In this document: one piece after another, positions 1-12,896 of the stretch | Position numbering within the stretch: position 1 is the first letter of the stretch | Layout: every line of letters begins with the position of its first letter | NCBI GenBank assembly: GCA_907165275.2 | Contig: OU015659.1 | Location: forward strand, 2,212,501-2,276,500 | DNA: 64,000 bases | From: Zygaena filipendulae | Lineage: Eukaryota; Arthropoda; Insecta; Lepidoptera; Zygaenidae | Direction: 5' to 3' | The notes under the pieces: model-generated | What the model saw: the letters and a program-made list of their open reading frames with translations, nothing else | Databases searched by the model: none | Told to the model about the DNA's origin: nothing | Position numbers and translations under genes: made by a program

Positions 1-490
1 GAAGTTTTAAGCAAATACGTTAATTAGTTGTTCGGAATGTAAGAAATAACGTACATACTCGTAGTAATGTACATTAGTTGCCGAGCGAATTCCAAATTTT
101 ATGAGGGTAACGTTTATAATATAAACGACTGGTCCAAGAGACGCTCTTAACCTTAGCGAAACTCGATTTAAATTCTCCTTTGACACGAGTCGAACACAAC
201 CAGTTTAGGGTTGCCATGTTTCAACTTATTCTCCAAACGTCTCCCCGTAATTAGTCTATTTCTGGATCCATTAAGAGTTGACATCTACTTAACAGATGCA
301 TAGAGATATTAAAATTAAAAACTAAACACATCAAAGCGCTCGCATTTAATGATTTAAGATAACGACACATTTTTGTTTACAAATTATGTAGGAATAGTAA
401 AATGATTGCACAAAATAATAATGTAGGTACAATGGCGTCATTTATGCTGTAGTATTTTCTATCAGCCAACCTTTACAGTTAGGAGAGCAT
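1..490. other. No gene seen
   Basis: AT-rich DNA with no open frame of note and no repeat that I recognise. Confidence 0.6.
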
Positions 491-493
491 TAA

Positions 494-730
494 CCGCCGC
501 ACTCAGAGTCGACTTTAATGATTATTTAGTTAAGTATAGATTTTTAAAACAAAACTGCCGCAATCAGACAAGTTTAATAAATTAATGTTAATTGGCATTT
601 AACTAATTAAGTTACATCTCATTAAATATCAATTAACAGTAATTTACTGAAAGTCTCTGATTGCGGCAGTTTTGTTTTAAAAATCTATACTTAACTAAGT
701 AATCATTAAAGTCGACTCTGAGTGCGGCGG
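494..730. mobile_element. MITE family A, copy 1
   Basis: A 237-bp element of two near-identical inverted arms (about 75 bp each) around an AT-rich centre. Ends read CCGCCGCACTCAGAGTCGAC and its complement. Direct TAA duplications lie at 491-493 and 731-733. The long arms and 3-bp TWA-type target suggest a PIF/Harbinger-like MITE (inference). No coding capacity. Confidence 0.9.
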
Positions 731-1719
731 TAAGAGGGTAGTGCAAGAAAGTATCAGCTTTCTTATAACACTATTAATTGTACGAAGACTTGGGCCGGGC
801 AAAGTACATCCCACCAAAAACATATTCATGTAAAATGATGCCAAGACCGAGTCCATATGACGGGCACTGTCAAGTTATCAGATCTCATGTAGAGCCAAGC
901 TTATAACTCTACACACCCTAACTCTACAAGGTCTAACTTCTCAAACTCTACACCTTAGTTAGAATATTACGTGGCTTGGCCGTTTCGTTACTGCAAGAAC
1001 CTTTGTATAACAGAACCTTTTTATTTTGTTTTTGACGACTATGCTCGGCGGCGATGTGGGTGTATTTTTCCGCGCAACCATAACTTACAACTATAACTAT
1101 AACGTGCTCAAACATTTTCCAAGGGGTTCGCGTCTGGTGATTATGAGGGAGAAAAAACCGCTTCGTAGCGTGATGCGTATGCGGCACTCATCGAGAGAAA
1201 TGTGGTCTCTCTCCGAAAGTCGTGAGCGCACTAAGTTAAATGTCTAAACGCATCTTAGGCATAAAACCACTTTACTAGTCGTAACCATTTTTCATACGAA
1301 ACTTACCTATATTTTTTAGAACACTTAGGCCGGGTACGCTCTTGTCGAACAGACTGTAATTTAGCAGCATACGAGTAGGTATAATGGAAATAAATATATT
1401 ATTATACAACTTCCATAATTTATTATTGTTTATAAACTCATGAATAACAGGCTACCCCAGATGTAATAAGAAATATGTATTTATTTATTTTATACGTTTA
1501 TATGGTAACCCTAGCTTATTAAAAATTGGTACAATCTAAGTAGATAAAGGAATCCTTTTAATACAAAGAATTGATTGTGAAGCATCAGACAAAAGCGGCA
1601 GAGTACCATTGTTAATATCTTCTGCAGCTACCTGCGCCTAACCAACTCGTTCAGACTATCTATCAAAATATGATAATACCTATACTCACCTATTGATTAC
1701 CCTCGTAATTATACAAATA

Positions 1720-2033
1720 CTAGCTGTTCGCCGCGGCTTCACCCGCGTTAGTTTCGGATATCCCGCAGGAATTCCGAGATAAAAGTACTTAGGTACTACC
1801 CTTTTTTTCTGTACCTACTCCCTTGACAACGGGTCGACGGTTCTTCCGCGTAAATTTCGGAGTTCCCGTGGGAATTCCGGGATAAAAAGTAGCCTATGTC
1901 CTTCTCTGTACCCCTGACATCATGTATGCAAAGTTTCGTGGTGATCGGTTGAGCCGTTTAGCCGTAAGCCGTAAAAGCGTAACAAACAAACTCACTCATC
2001 AAGCATTTATAATATTAGTAAAATATTAGTAAG
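1720..2033 (+). repeat. Lepidopteran SINE-like dispersed repeat
   Basis: Runs from CTAGCTGTTCGCCGCGGCTT through GATCGGTTGAGCCGTTTAGC and AACAAACAAACTC to TTTATAATATTAGTA. A near full-length example of the most abundant repeat in the window. Confidence 0.8.
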
Positions 2034-5000
2034 GATTTATGGAACGTATGTAATATGCTTAGAGAATTGCTTGTTCCATCACGTTTATTTTCTGAATGAT
2101 TTATTTGCCGTTATATCAGTGATATGTAACGAAAACGAATACCTATAGATAATATTTTATTTTTAAATTAAATTTTCTTTCGTGGCGGTAATATAATTTT
2201 AAATAAAAGATGAAACTGAGTGACTGACAGACGATATACCTAAGCTCCAATTTCATCTCTTTTACCAATATAACGCTACAGTGTTCCTGAGTGTCATAGC
2301 CCATAGGGTACTTCTTATGCCGGAATTCCCGCGGCAACTCCGAAATTACCGCATATAAAACCGCGGGGGACAGCTAGTCTATAATAAACAATGATCGAAT
2401 ATTTGCCTGCAGAAACAGTTATTTTATCTGAACTTAAGAGCGTTTTTAATTTTTTTTTCATTTCATTTTAAAATGAATTGCGATATTCCACCAAATAATG
2501 TTGAAAGCGAGATGCGTACACACGGGAGCGTATATACGTTTTCATTACAGAAAATATAAATACGGCAGAGAGCAAGCGTTCGAAAACATCATCGTCTCAT
2601 CGATGGCACCTGAAGCTGAAGTATGCTCAATATCTCAATACGGGTGATACCTCTCAAAGGAGGCGGATTTAATCTAAAGGAATGATTTAATTACGAAATC
2701 GCAACACGATCCCGGCTCTACGCGGAAAGAATAAAGGAAAAAGCCACCTCAAGTTCAAAGGGAGATTGGTATAAATGAGAACTTTCACTCCTTTAATGTA
2801 AGGATCTGTTGAATTCTTTATAGATGAGCTACGCGCCCGGCTTGATCATATTCAATGCGAGTACATCGATTCGCGCAACGGCGAAACGTGATGTGATATC
2901 ACCGTTTTTATTTGTTCTTTTATTTAAATTTCTTAATCCCGCGTGCCATGGATCAATACTCGTACTAAACGGTACACGTTGGCCTGTACAAAAACCCTGG
3001 GCATAACATAGCTAGCTGTTCCCCGCGATTTTACCCGCGTGAACTTCGATATTCCCGTGGAAACTCTTCGTCCCAGAATAAAAAATAAAAAGATATATCA
3101 GTGAGAAAATTTTTAGAACAGGTTTAGTAGTTCCAGAAATTATTCCTCACATCAAAATTAAAAAATTACAAACTTCACTATAAATAAGTGTACCTATGGT
3201 GCACAATTTATTTATTAAAATTGAAATTGAGCATAATCGCGAATATGAGATGAAAGGTCAATAACCATCTTCCAGGACAACATAAGTCATGGATTGCAGA
3301 ACTGTTTCATGAGCGATGAAGTGCCTGATATTGTTTTAATAGGAAATATTAAGCTCTTAATAACTGCTATTTTAGTACATTCTGCTGGACTCGTATGCTT
3401 CATTTATGCTAGAAAATATCCTCTAGATTACCTCGCTAACGTTTTTTCCGATCATTACATTTCACCGAAGTTTTATCGTTTATCCAATCTTTATCGTTTC
3501 AAGAATCAAAGTTTTGTAGAAAGAATACATAAAGTGGGGTCTGTAGACAAAAGGAGGTACTTTTGAAAGCATAGGATGAAAATGAATTTATCAATTTAAA
3601 ATTACATAAACAATAGCGAAGCTAGTGCAGTTCACGGTTAATTTGTGTTCCGGCGCTCCCCAGTCGGTCGGTAATCAGTTTATATTCTCACCACTTTGGC
3701 AAGTCGCCGCCCGGCGCTGGCGCGGCGAGACGCGGGCACGAGCTTGACAAGTTCACACAAACGTTTCACTACGATTAAATTGAAATAAATTTATAAATTA
3801 ATCCAACGAATCCTTAGGTAGGTACTTATAATAAATGCGAATGTGGGTTTATTTGCTTGTTGCGGTTAGACGCTTCAACTACTCAACCGATCATCATGAA
3901 ACTTCTTCCCAGAATTCACCCGTTATCTCTGAAAACGCGGGTCTGAAATAACTGCGGAGTAGCTGACCACGCATAGCATAAGTATGAAAAAAGGTATGAA
4001 TACTCAGCAGTTCGCATCATTGAGATTTTCAAACTTTGTTTTGAATTAAGTTCTTCCTAAATATATCATTTAAACACAGAAGTTCGCAAATATTCATTCT
4101 TAAATTAGTTGAGGTAATATTCACAGAATGATTGTGATTATGATTGTGCTGTCGCTACGATCGTTCGTACCTAGGTTAGATGTTATTGACGGAATCCTGA
4201 AATCCATGCGGGTGAAAACGTGGGAAACAGTATAGTATTTCTATTAACAAAAACTCCTCAATAACAAGACGTAACTAGGGATGAGCAAATAAAAGTCAAA
4301 TGTCGCAGTTGCAAAAGTAGCCAGTGCATTTCATTTCAAAATGACAAACAAACAAGGGCGGACACAATAAGTTGTGAGCGGAGCCAGGATAGTTGGCAGT
4401 TGGTGAGACTGTGGTCCAAAGCAACCGTCGCGTCGCCCATAGCAGATGGAGGTTACGCATCGGTTCAGACTTCGGCGTCTCATTCGTATCTTCTGGCAAA
4501 CAAAGCCCCGGCGTCAAAGGCTCTGTGTAAAAAGGATCCAGTGATAAAGGCAGTCAACAATGGGCCAGATTATGATTTGGTACAAGTCATAAAAGGATTG
4601 TGACCAAAGATATGGACATTCGCTATCATTTATTTATTCAGCGTAACAACAATAAAAAATATAGGGTATTGTTGTTAGTTGCAAAAAGTAGTGTTATTGT
4701 GATGCTTGCAAATAAATTAATTATAGTGGCATTTCATTTTTAGATATAAACTTATAACAAAAAAGTAAAAAAACAATCGGAGGCAATAATACGTCTTTAG
4801 TTTTAAATTAACGAAGATGCGTGAGGTTGTTTCCAGTTTGTTTTGTGCGTCTGATTTTTTAATTTTCCAAAATGTTTCCGCCGATGCATCGACAAATCAC
4901 AATATCATTCACCCCGGTCCCGAAATCCGCGTTTTATAGTAAAGGTTTTCTCTGTAACATATCCATGTATTTCTTAATTTAATTAATAGTTATGTACATG

Positions 5001-5466
5001 AAAGCATGAACTCTCGATGATTGTAATAACAAATCCTAAGTATGTAATAAAAGCTAAAAAAGCTAAAGGTCCACTCACTGACTAAACACAAAATCCCGAA
5101 AACTATACTACTTGACCTATAAAGGTGTTTGTCACGTGGGTACGTAGTATATATTTATCGATATGACGTAGTTCCCGGGGTGGTAGTGTATAAAAACAAA
5201 CTGTTTCCGCTTCCGCTCGTGGCCTACGCACGGTTGTGTTGTAGCTTTGCGAGCGAGGTGAGCTTCCGGCATCGCTTTGTGCCGCATTGATATAGAGCGC
5301 CCGCCGATAAATATTGTGGCGAGCTTTGAGCGGCGATGCCGCGCCCGCTCCGCTCCGCATCCGCCCCGCACCCGCTATATTATCTCTGTATGTCGTGGCA
5401 TCAGTATATCAGTTAAGGTAGTAATCGAAATATGTGCACCACTCACGATCAGACTTTTATTAGTTA

Positions 5467-5665
5467 ATAGCTGTTCCCTGCGGTTTCACTTGCGTTAATT
5501 TCTGAGTTCCCTCGGGGATTCCGAGATAAAACTTTTATCTTGAAAATATTATTGTAAAGTTTCATTTAAATCCATTCAGTAGTTTTTGCATGAAAGAGTA
5601 AGTAACAGACATCCATCCATCCATACATACTTACAAACTTTCGCATTTATAATATTAGTAGGATT
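5467..5665 (+). repeat. SINE-like dispersed repeat
   Basis: Begins AGCTGTTCCCTGCGGTTTCA and ends TTTATAATATTAGTAGGAT, with ATCC tetranucleotide repeats before the end. A further fragment follows at 5767-5925. Confidence 0.75.
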
Positions 5666-6399
5666 ATCATAAAAGTACCCTGTCCTCTTTTGTGTACCTT
5701 AACAACGTGTAGTACCTTTGCAAAATTTAATGTAGTATCACATGCATTGATATAATGATCACATGCGATAGTTTCGGAGTTCTCGCAGAAATTGCGGGAC
5801 TGAAAGTGACCTATGTCCTTTTCTATACCCTTGATAATGGGGAAGCAAAATTTTATGATGATCGGTAAGCCTTTCGGGCGTGAAAGCGTAACAAACAGAT
5901 TCACTTTCGCATACCTATAAGTAAGTATAGTATAGTAACGACTAACGATGACGTAGTTATTATTCGATGCAATACTTTTTTATCTAATGCTTAAACCAGC
6001 ATGAATATTTTGCTATAAGTATGGCATATTTTTATCCTATCCATCTACCTCAAATAAGTCCGATAGATTTTTTGATATAAATGTCCTGAATATCATACAC
6101 ATAAATAAAAGTTCTGATTAAATAAAAAAAACCGGTGAGATTAAAACTGTTGGGAAGCATTAATGCCACAGTTAACAAACAGAACAGGTGACTTTTAGCG
6201 CATTAGACACATTAGGTATGTGATAAAAGCGACAGTGGGCACGTGGGCATGGCGCGAGTAAGGTCAGTAATGGTCAACGGAGACCAGGCGGAAAGCACGA
6301 GCATTTTTACGTAACAATATAGGTATATCAATAAAAAAAAATAACTATTGTAATAACTAAGCTTTATAAAAGCTTACATTGCTTACCGTGATATCAGAT

Positions 6400-6600
6400 A
6401 CGAGCTGTGCCCGCGTTTTCACCCGCGTGAGTTTCGGAATTCCCGCAGGAACTTTAAAGTAGCCTAATTTACTTCTTAACCTTCCCTGAATTTCCACAAA
6501 TATTTTAAGATCAAAATTAGCCAAATTGATCCACCCATTCTCGAGTTTCAGCGAGACAAAGAACAGCAATTCATTTTTATATACAACGTGTAATAAATCA
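6400..6600 (+). repeat. SINE-like dispersed repeat
   Basis: GAGCTGTGCCCGCGTTTTCA subtype with the CTCGAGTTTCAGCGAGACAA 3' part, also seen at 12715-12896 (minus) and 46388-46575. Confidence 0.7.
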
Positions 6601-6807
6601 ACTCAAAACCTGATACACCCCATTTAAATAAATAATAATAAATAACACGATTAAAATATAAATTTTATGTTTCTAAATTAATACATATGTCGGCGTGAGG
6701 GTAGTTTCATTAAAAATAACTGTTGCTTCCCGCTGTCGAATAGTGGTTGTAGTAAGTTCGTTCCCCCGCTCCACTCCATTGCCCGACTCGTCTTTGTTAG
6801 AACTTGT

Positions 6808-6840
6808 TATAAAATGCGGGTATGCGTAAGCGACGGTTCA
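6808..6840 (+). promoter_or_regulatory. Candidate TATA-box/initiator core promoter
   Basis: TATAAAA at 6808-6814 lies 32 bp before the A of TCATTG at 6840, the spacing expected of an insect TATA promoter. GC content rises locally. No coding sequence follows nearby on this strand. Confidence 0.35.
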
Positions 6841-6981
6841 TTGTTACTTTGTGTTCGGTTCAGTGCAGTTATAGTGTCGTACCAGTGTCGTATCAATCTA
6901 GAGTGGCTATAGTGATTACGTGTGCTGTGTCATTTAATTGTTTCCAGAGGTTTGTATAAGTCGGGAGCACGGGCAGTGGAG
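6840..6981 (+). ncRNA. Possible non-coding first exon
   Basis: The 142 bp after the candidate initiator end at a consensus donor GGAG/GTGAGC (6982). The stretch has stops in all frames, so it would be 5' UTR or a long non-coding RNA. No partner exon was found; speculative. Confidence 0.2.
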
Positions 6982-8050
6982 GTGAGCGTTCATGCATTGT
7001 AAAGGAGCCCCCATTAAACCTACACCTGGGTCGCAAGTCCCAGGCGCTGCTCTGTGTTCCCTACCGATATCTGGTATGCTGTACAACTTCTATGTTGGTG
7101 CAATTAATTGTAATAGTTTCTAGTTCGTTCTAGATGTGTCGCTCAGCTAAGAGTCTCGGTCATACCTTTGCCTGCCTTCAGTTACATTGTGTTCTGTTAT
7201 CATCATCAGTTAGTCAGCTATCATTGCAACAGCAGATAACTATCTTCTGTTATCTACTACTATGTCCTTTTAAATCTACACATACTTCAAAAGTTGTTCA
7301 ACATTAGTTTGGATGTGATCTATCTATGAAATTTTAGCTTTTTATGCGAAACATTTTTCTTCTATTTTTTTTAACATAAGCAGCATTAAAATACTGTAGC
7401 GAGCCAGGTGTGCGGTGATCCTACAGCGCCGGGGATGCGGAACGCGGCGCCTTTATGTCTCTCCCGGCTTTGATCTCGACGCGGCCTCTCACGCCCGTCG
7501 CCGTTACGTGTGAGAGAGCTCTGATTGATTTCACATTCGCTCATTAACGACATAAAGTAAGTAAAACATTGGGCGTAATGTTAATACGGATCTGGGGGAT
7601 AATTCGTGACCAAGGTTTACTAACTAAATTAGGGAAAAAAAAAATTGCTCTGAGAATTGTGAGCGACTTTTCAAGTCGGCTTTCATAACAATTTTGATTT
7701 TTTTGGTCAACAAAGTGAAGAAGTTTGTTTCAAAAAAAAATTTCGGCATACTATTTAGTTAGAAAAACGCAATTTTACTCACTGTTAACGATTATTATCA
7801 ATTAGTAAGCTTCGAATAAAGCTGTCATTTATTTTTCAGTGCGTATGAAACATTTAGGCATGTAACAGCAGAAATTTGTAAATACTTTTTCAGAGTCATT
7901 GAATCTTATTGCGATAGTGATAAGGTTCAAAATCTGACCAAAGTGTTTTAAAATATATTGCTGCTGCTGTCTGTACTTTAATTGATCACTTCACGTTAAT
8001 TACATTTTGTATATTCTTGCTGATGAGGTGAAAAGTTGTATAATGGGCTA
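6982..8050. other. No gene seen
   Basis: AT-rich apart from a GC-rich patch near 7410-7500; no ORF, repeat or RNA gene that I recognise. Confidence 0.5.
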
Positions 8051-8374
8051 GTTAACTAAACTTTTTTTTAGTCCGGTTACTATTGATTAATAAAGAATAT
8101 TGGACATAATATAGTTTTCTTTTTTACGTAATCAAATAATAACGGCGACACATTGAGATAAAATATCGCGTGACGTCACTATCCGCCTATCCGATGCAGC
8201 CTGTATGGGGGCTTATACCGGTTAATGATGTCACGAGCGAGCCCCAATCCTAAACTTTGATGCGCTATATCTATATATTTTCTATAATTCGAAAAGCAAA
8301 AAATATGTGTCCATTATGTTTTTATTTTCTAACTGACGGACTAATTAGAATTTTGATTTTCAAAAGTCGTCAAC
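8051..8374 (+). mobile_element. MITE family B, copy 1
   Basis: About 324 bp with imperfect inverted ends (GTTAACTAAACTTTTTTTTA left; complement of AAAAGTCGTCAAC right), inner TTAGTCCG motifs and a central GCGTGACGTCAC. Recurs in the window at 24507-24816 and 48168-48448, plus fragments at 33090, 35255 and 43635. No target duplication is clear. Confidence 0.75.
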
Positions 8375-8611
8375 ATCCCTATTAACTGTATCATTTATAA
8401 GAACAAGTGAATTTGTTTATCTATCGCCTAGGAATCACTCACTAACAAAAACTCAGCTGAACAAAAAACCGTTGACCTTCACTAATCGGGAAAATTTTGT
8501 GGATAAAGTCCTGCTGTGGCCTGCGACCAATCTATGAATGCCAAGCCAAGCACGATGTCAATGAAAAAAGAAACCGACCGCCGTGCCCCACGTATTTATT
8601 CGTTCTGTTTT

Positions 8612-9142
8612 ACCCACAGAACAGAAAATAACAGATAGAAGGGACATCCACTTAGTTTAGTATGAGAACAGATAAATAAATAAATAAATAAATAAATAAA
8701 ACCAGTGTCGCCGGGTGATTTTCGCACACAAAACTATCCATCACGCACTAAAACATCATTAACGTAAAGAAATGTATTAATTAAACGCTTTATGGTTAGG
8801 TATGTTGTAAATTAGTCACTGTTTTCAAAATTCACAGTTTTATTTATTTATTTATTTATTCAAAAGAACGACCATCAAAGCATACACCGTAACATTGGTA
8901 GTGATACAATATAGGATATTATAATGAAAAAATTATGGCGCTGCCTCAATCATAGGTCGCCACAGCATGCACGAGAGAAAGAAGCAATAAATGTATCCAA
9001 AATAAAATAAAATAAAATAAAAGGAATATTGTGGTAAATGTACTTGGGATAGCAGCAAAAGACATTTTGGGCAAGTTAGAGCATTTGCTCTAACTTCCTT
9101 TGCAACGGTAGCGCGTCTGCCCTGCCTACAAGTCCTCTCTAA
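8612..9142 (+). mobile_element. Hairpin-bearing repeat family D, copy 1, with a nested insertion
   Basis: Shares CACAAAACTATCCATCACGC and downstream sequence with two copies near 60 kb. Carries a perfect hairpin GTTAGAGCATTTGCTCTAAC (9075-9094) and ends at CTCTCTAA followed by T. A different element with ATTT- and AATAA-type repeats at its edges (about 8838-9020) interrupts it. The 3' CTRR-T context recalls Helitrons, but the hairpin lies further from the end than usual. Confidence 0.6.
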
Positions 9143-10756
9143 TAGTTGAAAGGTATTAAGTACCTACTACCACCTACTGTTTTAATCCTTTTTTCGTCAT
9201 TTCACTTAGACCGTCTTACTGCAGTTTATAGAATGCACCATATTCAAATTTTATCTGCCTTTATATAGTGCCAATAAATAATCTCCAAATAAAATGGTTC
9301 TGACAAACGCACATACTGAGACCGACATAGGAAAATTAAGGGTGCCATTTTCAAGTCTCAAACAGATTTAATGATCATAAACAGTACGATTTTCACTGTG
9401 GGTATCCGAGTGCAGCGTTTAATTAGCTATAATAATCATATTTTGTGAGCAACAGCTGACAAGCCACATAATTTCTATAGAGAAGTCACGTGATATAATT
9501 CTTAACACCTTTTTTAACATCAGTGTGAGAAGCGTACTAAATGCTCTATGCAGCTGTGGGGGGCTGTGGGGCGGGTCAATCAATGTGCAACAATCTACGC
9601 ACAAAGGGTGGACCATCTGCCTGTTAAGAGGACCCGGACTGCCCATTACTGTTTCCGATTGAGGAGTGTAGCCCAGGGAATAGTGTGTCAATGGTGTGCA
9701 CTGTGCATTAAAATACAATTAAGTAGGTACCTCAGGTATTTCTCGACTCGAACCGCGTCGCCTTATAAGATCTAAAAACTTTATTTCAATATATTAAATA
9801 GGTATCGATATCAAAGACCGATAAAGATTTCAATTAAATACTTGGAATGATGTTACGATAGCTGTAAAAAAACTCTCTCCAACTCAAGTAAAGTTATTAC
9901 TACAGCTTTCTAAAGACAAGCTTTCTGAAGCGCCTGCACAAAACAATCAAAAGAAGAAAATTGTTAAAATTTTTACTCAAAACCGCACAAAAACCAAATT
10001 CATTCACACACCAAATATGCATTATATGCATTCAGAGAGCCGATCGCGTGTCGTGGCAGCGCCGCTGTGCAACCGTGAAATTGTACAAATAAATAGGCGG
10101 TAAAGATAATAAATTACTGGGAAATTGCTAATGATGAGCGGTGCGGGGGCCGCGGGCGGTGCATTAAGCCGGCGGCAAACATCAAAGGGCTCTTTGACCG
10201 AGCCGACACTCCCACACCCCCGCGCCGCGTCGCCTCGCTCCGCCGGCGTCCCGGGAGTTACTAATACAGCCGCCCGCGTGAACGACTAGTGACTACATGA
10301 TATCTATTAATCAATCCCGCATCCATTTATTCCATTTGGCTTCTGTTTTTGGACAAACGCAACGCTTCCGGTTTTAACTTTTTAGTCAATATTAGACTTC
10401 TTTGGTTTCTTTTTTGTGAAACTAAATTAAAAATTATGGCAGACGGTTTAAATTCAAATATTTAAGCTTTATAAAAATGTAGTTAAGTACTTTTTCATTA
10501 CTCATACTCGGAAAGTAGGTCTGAAGTTGCCTGAGAAGCGGGTTGAAAGTAACTCTTTTCAGCCCTAGGGAGAATCGCTTTCAACTGACAGCTGGATACT
10601 GCAGAAACTCAAGTTTTTTTTTTATGTCATAGGGGGCATACTTACTGGCCAGTAGCACACCTAATGGTTGATTTATGTAAACTAAAATTGACTAATTTTT
10701 TCTTTAGCTAATTCCTATTTTTATTTTGACTTTCCTTGCATTTGTAATGAAAAGCA

Positions 10757-10856
10757 CAGTGTTATCCTCGGGAGAAAGACTTATTTAGTCCCTCGATCTA
10801 TTGGCCAAACCCCGTCTCGGGACTAAATAAGTTACTTTCACCCCTAGGATAACAAT
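10757..10856. repeat. Inverted repeat, about 35-bp arms
   Basis: TTATCCTCGGGAGAAAGACT with TTATTTAGTCCC pairs with the sequence up to CCCCTAGGATAA. The arms are close together, giving a roughly 100-bp foldback; probably a MITE remnant. Confidence 0.55.
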
Positions 10857-11163
10857 GTACTATTTGATGTTACGTAACAATTTTAAAGCCCTTTATATTC
10901 ACTGTTACAACTTACAAGGTTTCTATTTACAAATATTATGTAACGGAAATATTATAGCTTATAAATACTTGGAAAGTCAAGCTTATCAATAGTTTACTGC
11001 CACATAAGTGAAGCGGCTTTTTTGGCGTTATGATCAATTAATACTTATAATATCATTGTTTATGGCACTAGGAAAATTGTAGTGATATAGAACAATATAT
11101 GGTGTATCCAAATATAACTTAATTTTATGCTAGTTATTAATGTTAAAACAACTCAATTCAATT

Positions 11164-11301
11164 TATCCCAAAGGCCATTGTTGGCTTGTAGCTGGGGTAC
11201 ACAAGCCGCACGTGCCGTATACAGTACCTACTGCAGCCTTTGGTTCAACTTTGAATAGCACTCACAGTCACATCGACCATCTCTCTTTGATGCCGCACTG
11301 G
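11164..11301 (+). pseudogene. Possible broken fragment of mitochondrial inner-membrane protease subunit 2-like gene
   Basis: Reads YPKGHCW, then a non-matching stretch, FGS, and THSHIDHLSLMPHW. Human IMMP2L has VPRGHIW, FGPVSLGLL and HAHATHILWPPERW in the same order. The conserved GD..S.DS core before FG is absent, and I see no upstream catalytic Ser/Lys region, so it would be non-functional. Similarity is short and judged by eye; chance is possible. Confidence 0.3.
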
Positions 11302-12714
11302 TTGTTGGGCACGATATTATCATATTGCATTTTAGTACTGAGTTGTAATATTCTGTGTAATCAAAGCCTGTATTACGAATTATAAAAAAACCTTACAGGT
11401 TCTATCAGTGTAAAGTCTGTGTAAACTTTCATTCTGAAGAGTGAAGAAGAATGTGAAAGTGATGAACTATTCTTAAGGATATTAAATCCTTAAGAAAAAT
11501 TTAAGCCAGTATCGTATACATGGACAATTGGACAAATTGGCTGTATAACGCAACCTATGAAGCTATTAGAAACCTATTCGGAAACTGTATATTGCAGATG
11601 TATCTACTCATTAGGATATAGTTAGTTAATGAAGACAATGGATTGAAAACTTGTTCAGACGGTGCCGGTAGAGAATTTTGAAATAAATACAAGGCAACAG
11701 CTACTTGTGGCTGTCTCTAAAACTTCCTTTTTAAAGACAGCAAAAGTATCTAGTCTATACTCTATAGTGGCCTTTGGTAATTGGTTGCGAGCAGCTGCAG
11801 CACTAGCACGTATCGTTAGGGCGTCGATGGGGACTGGAAAGTGTGAACCGCGATAACGACCCACTTCAACACCCACGACGATCCTGCCGGCGAACGGCTA
11901 AGCGCACGATTTTTGAGCCACACCAAGTTTTTCAACTGTAGTGGACTTGATCTTCATATTCTTCTTTGCTTGACAAATGTAATTTTTTTTTTGTATGTGA
12001 CTTATTTTTTCTGCCATGCGTAGAGTCTTAATGTAAGTAGAATCTTGACCTAATATATGAAGACGCAAAAACTTAACTACGCTTATCATTAATTTCGCTG
12101 CCGATTACAATTAAGTTTCCCGGTCAAACTTGGTATAAAACTAATAAATGCGTATATCCTCCATGGGTGGATCCATATTTTTTACGTTAGCAAATGGTGG
12201 GCTTCAGCACAAAGACGGTTTGATTCTTTTAATAAAAACGAAGAAATGAAGAGGTTGACGTGAGTCACGCTGCACGTTCTTTGTCTAGTTTTTCAAAGTC
12301 ATCGTCGGATTTTTCATGATTAATGTGTAGTAAATAACCCTAATAGTTCAAACAAAAGAGCGGGATTGGGGCACGCTGATTGGGGAACAAGTTTCACAGG
12401 AACCAACCTCTCCAGTGGTATAATTGGCGTGGATAGCTGTTTGCGAGATACCGTGTAGATTGTTTGGTCCACTCGGACAAAGATACGGGTGCAACGAGGT
12501 ATGACAGTGCAACGAGTGCCTAACGACAGCGAACACAACGTTGTGCAATTACATAGCGCCAAAGACATTAGAAATGCCGCCGCCTACGTAGCGTAATGCT
12601 GGAAGAGGCACGTCGAGTTACGCTGCGCTGTGTTCTCGATTGCATCTTTCAAAACTTGAAGCGAAATAGACTTCAATAATTCTACTCGATGAGTTAATTA
12701 TCTTTACATATAAA

Positions 12715-12896
12715 AATTAATTTCTATTCGTTTGTCTCGCTAAAACTCGAGAATGGCTGGACCCGATTTGGCTAATTTCGATCTTGAAATATTTGTGGAA
12801 GTTCAGGGAAGGTTTAAGAAGTGAATTAAGTTACTTTGGAGTTCTTGCGAGGGTTGCGAAATTCACGCGGGTGGAACCGCGGGGCACAGCTAGTTT
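12715..12896 (-). repeat. SINE-like dispersed repeat
   Basis: Reverse-orientation copy ending GGTGGAACCGCGGGGCACAG then CTAGT; same subtype as 6400-6600. Confidence 0.7.

Larger units (their letters stand above)
734..6807. other. Non-coding flank with repeat fragments
   Basis: Apart from the SINE-like copies at 1720-2033, 2280-2381 (minus), 3012-3085, 5467-5665 and 6400-6600, nothing is recognisable. Short ORFs (for example 3294-3566, 90 codons) lack any familiar motif. A GC-rich patch spans about 5200-5380. Confidence 0.5.

Noticed and set aside
3294..3566. 90-codon plus-strand ORF starting MQNCFMSDEVPD
   Set aside because: No motif, no codon bias, no neighbouring exon; expected by chance in AT-rich DNA.
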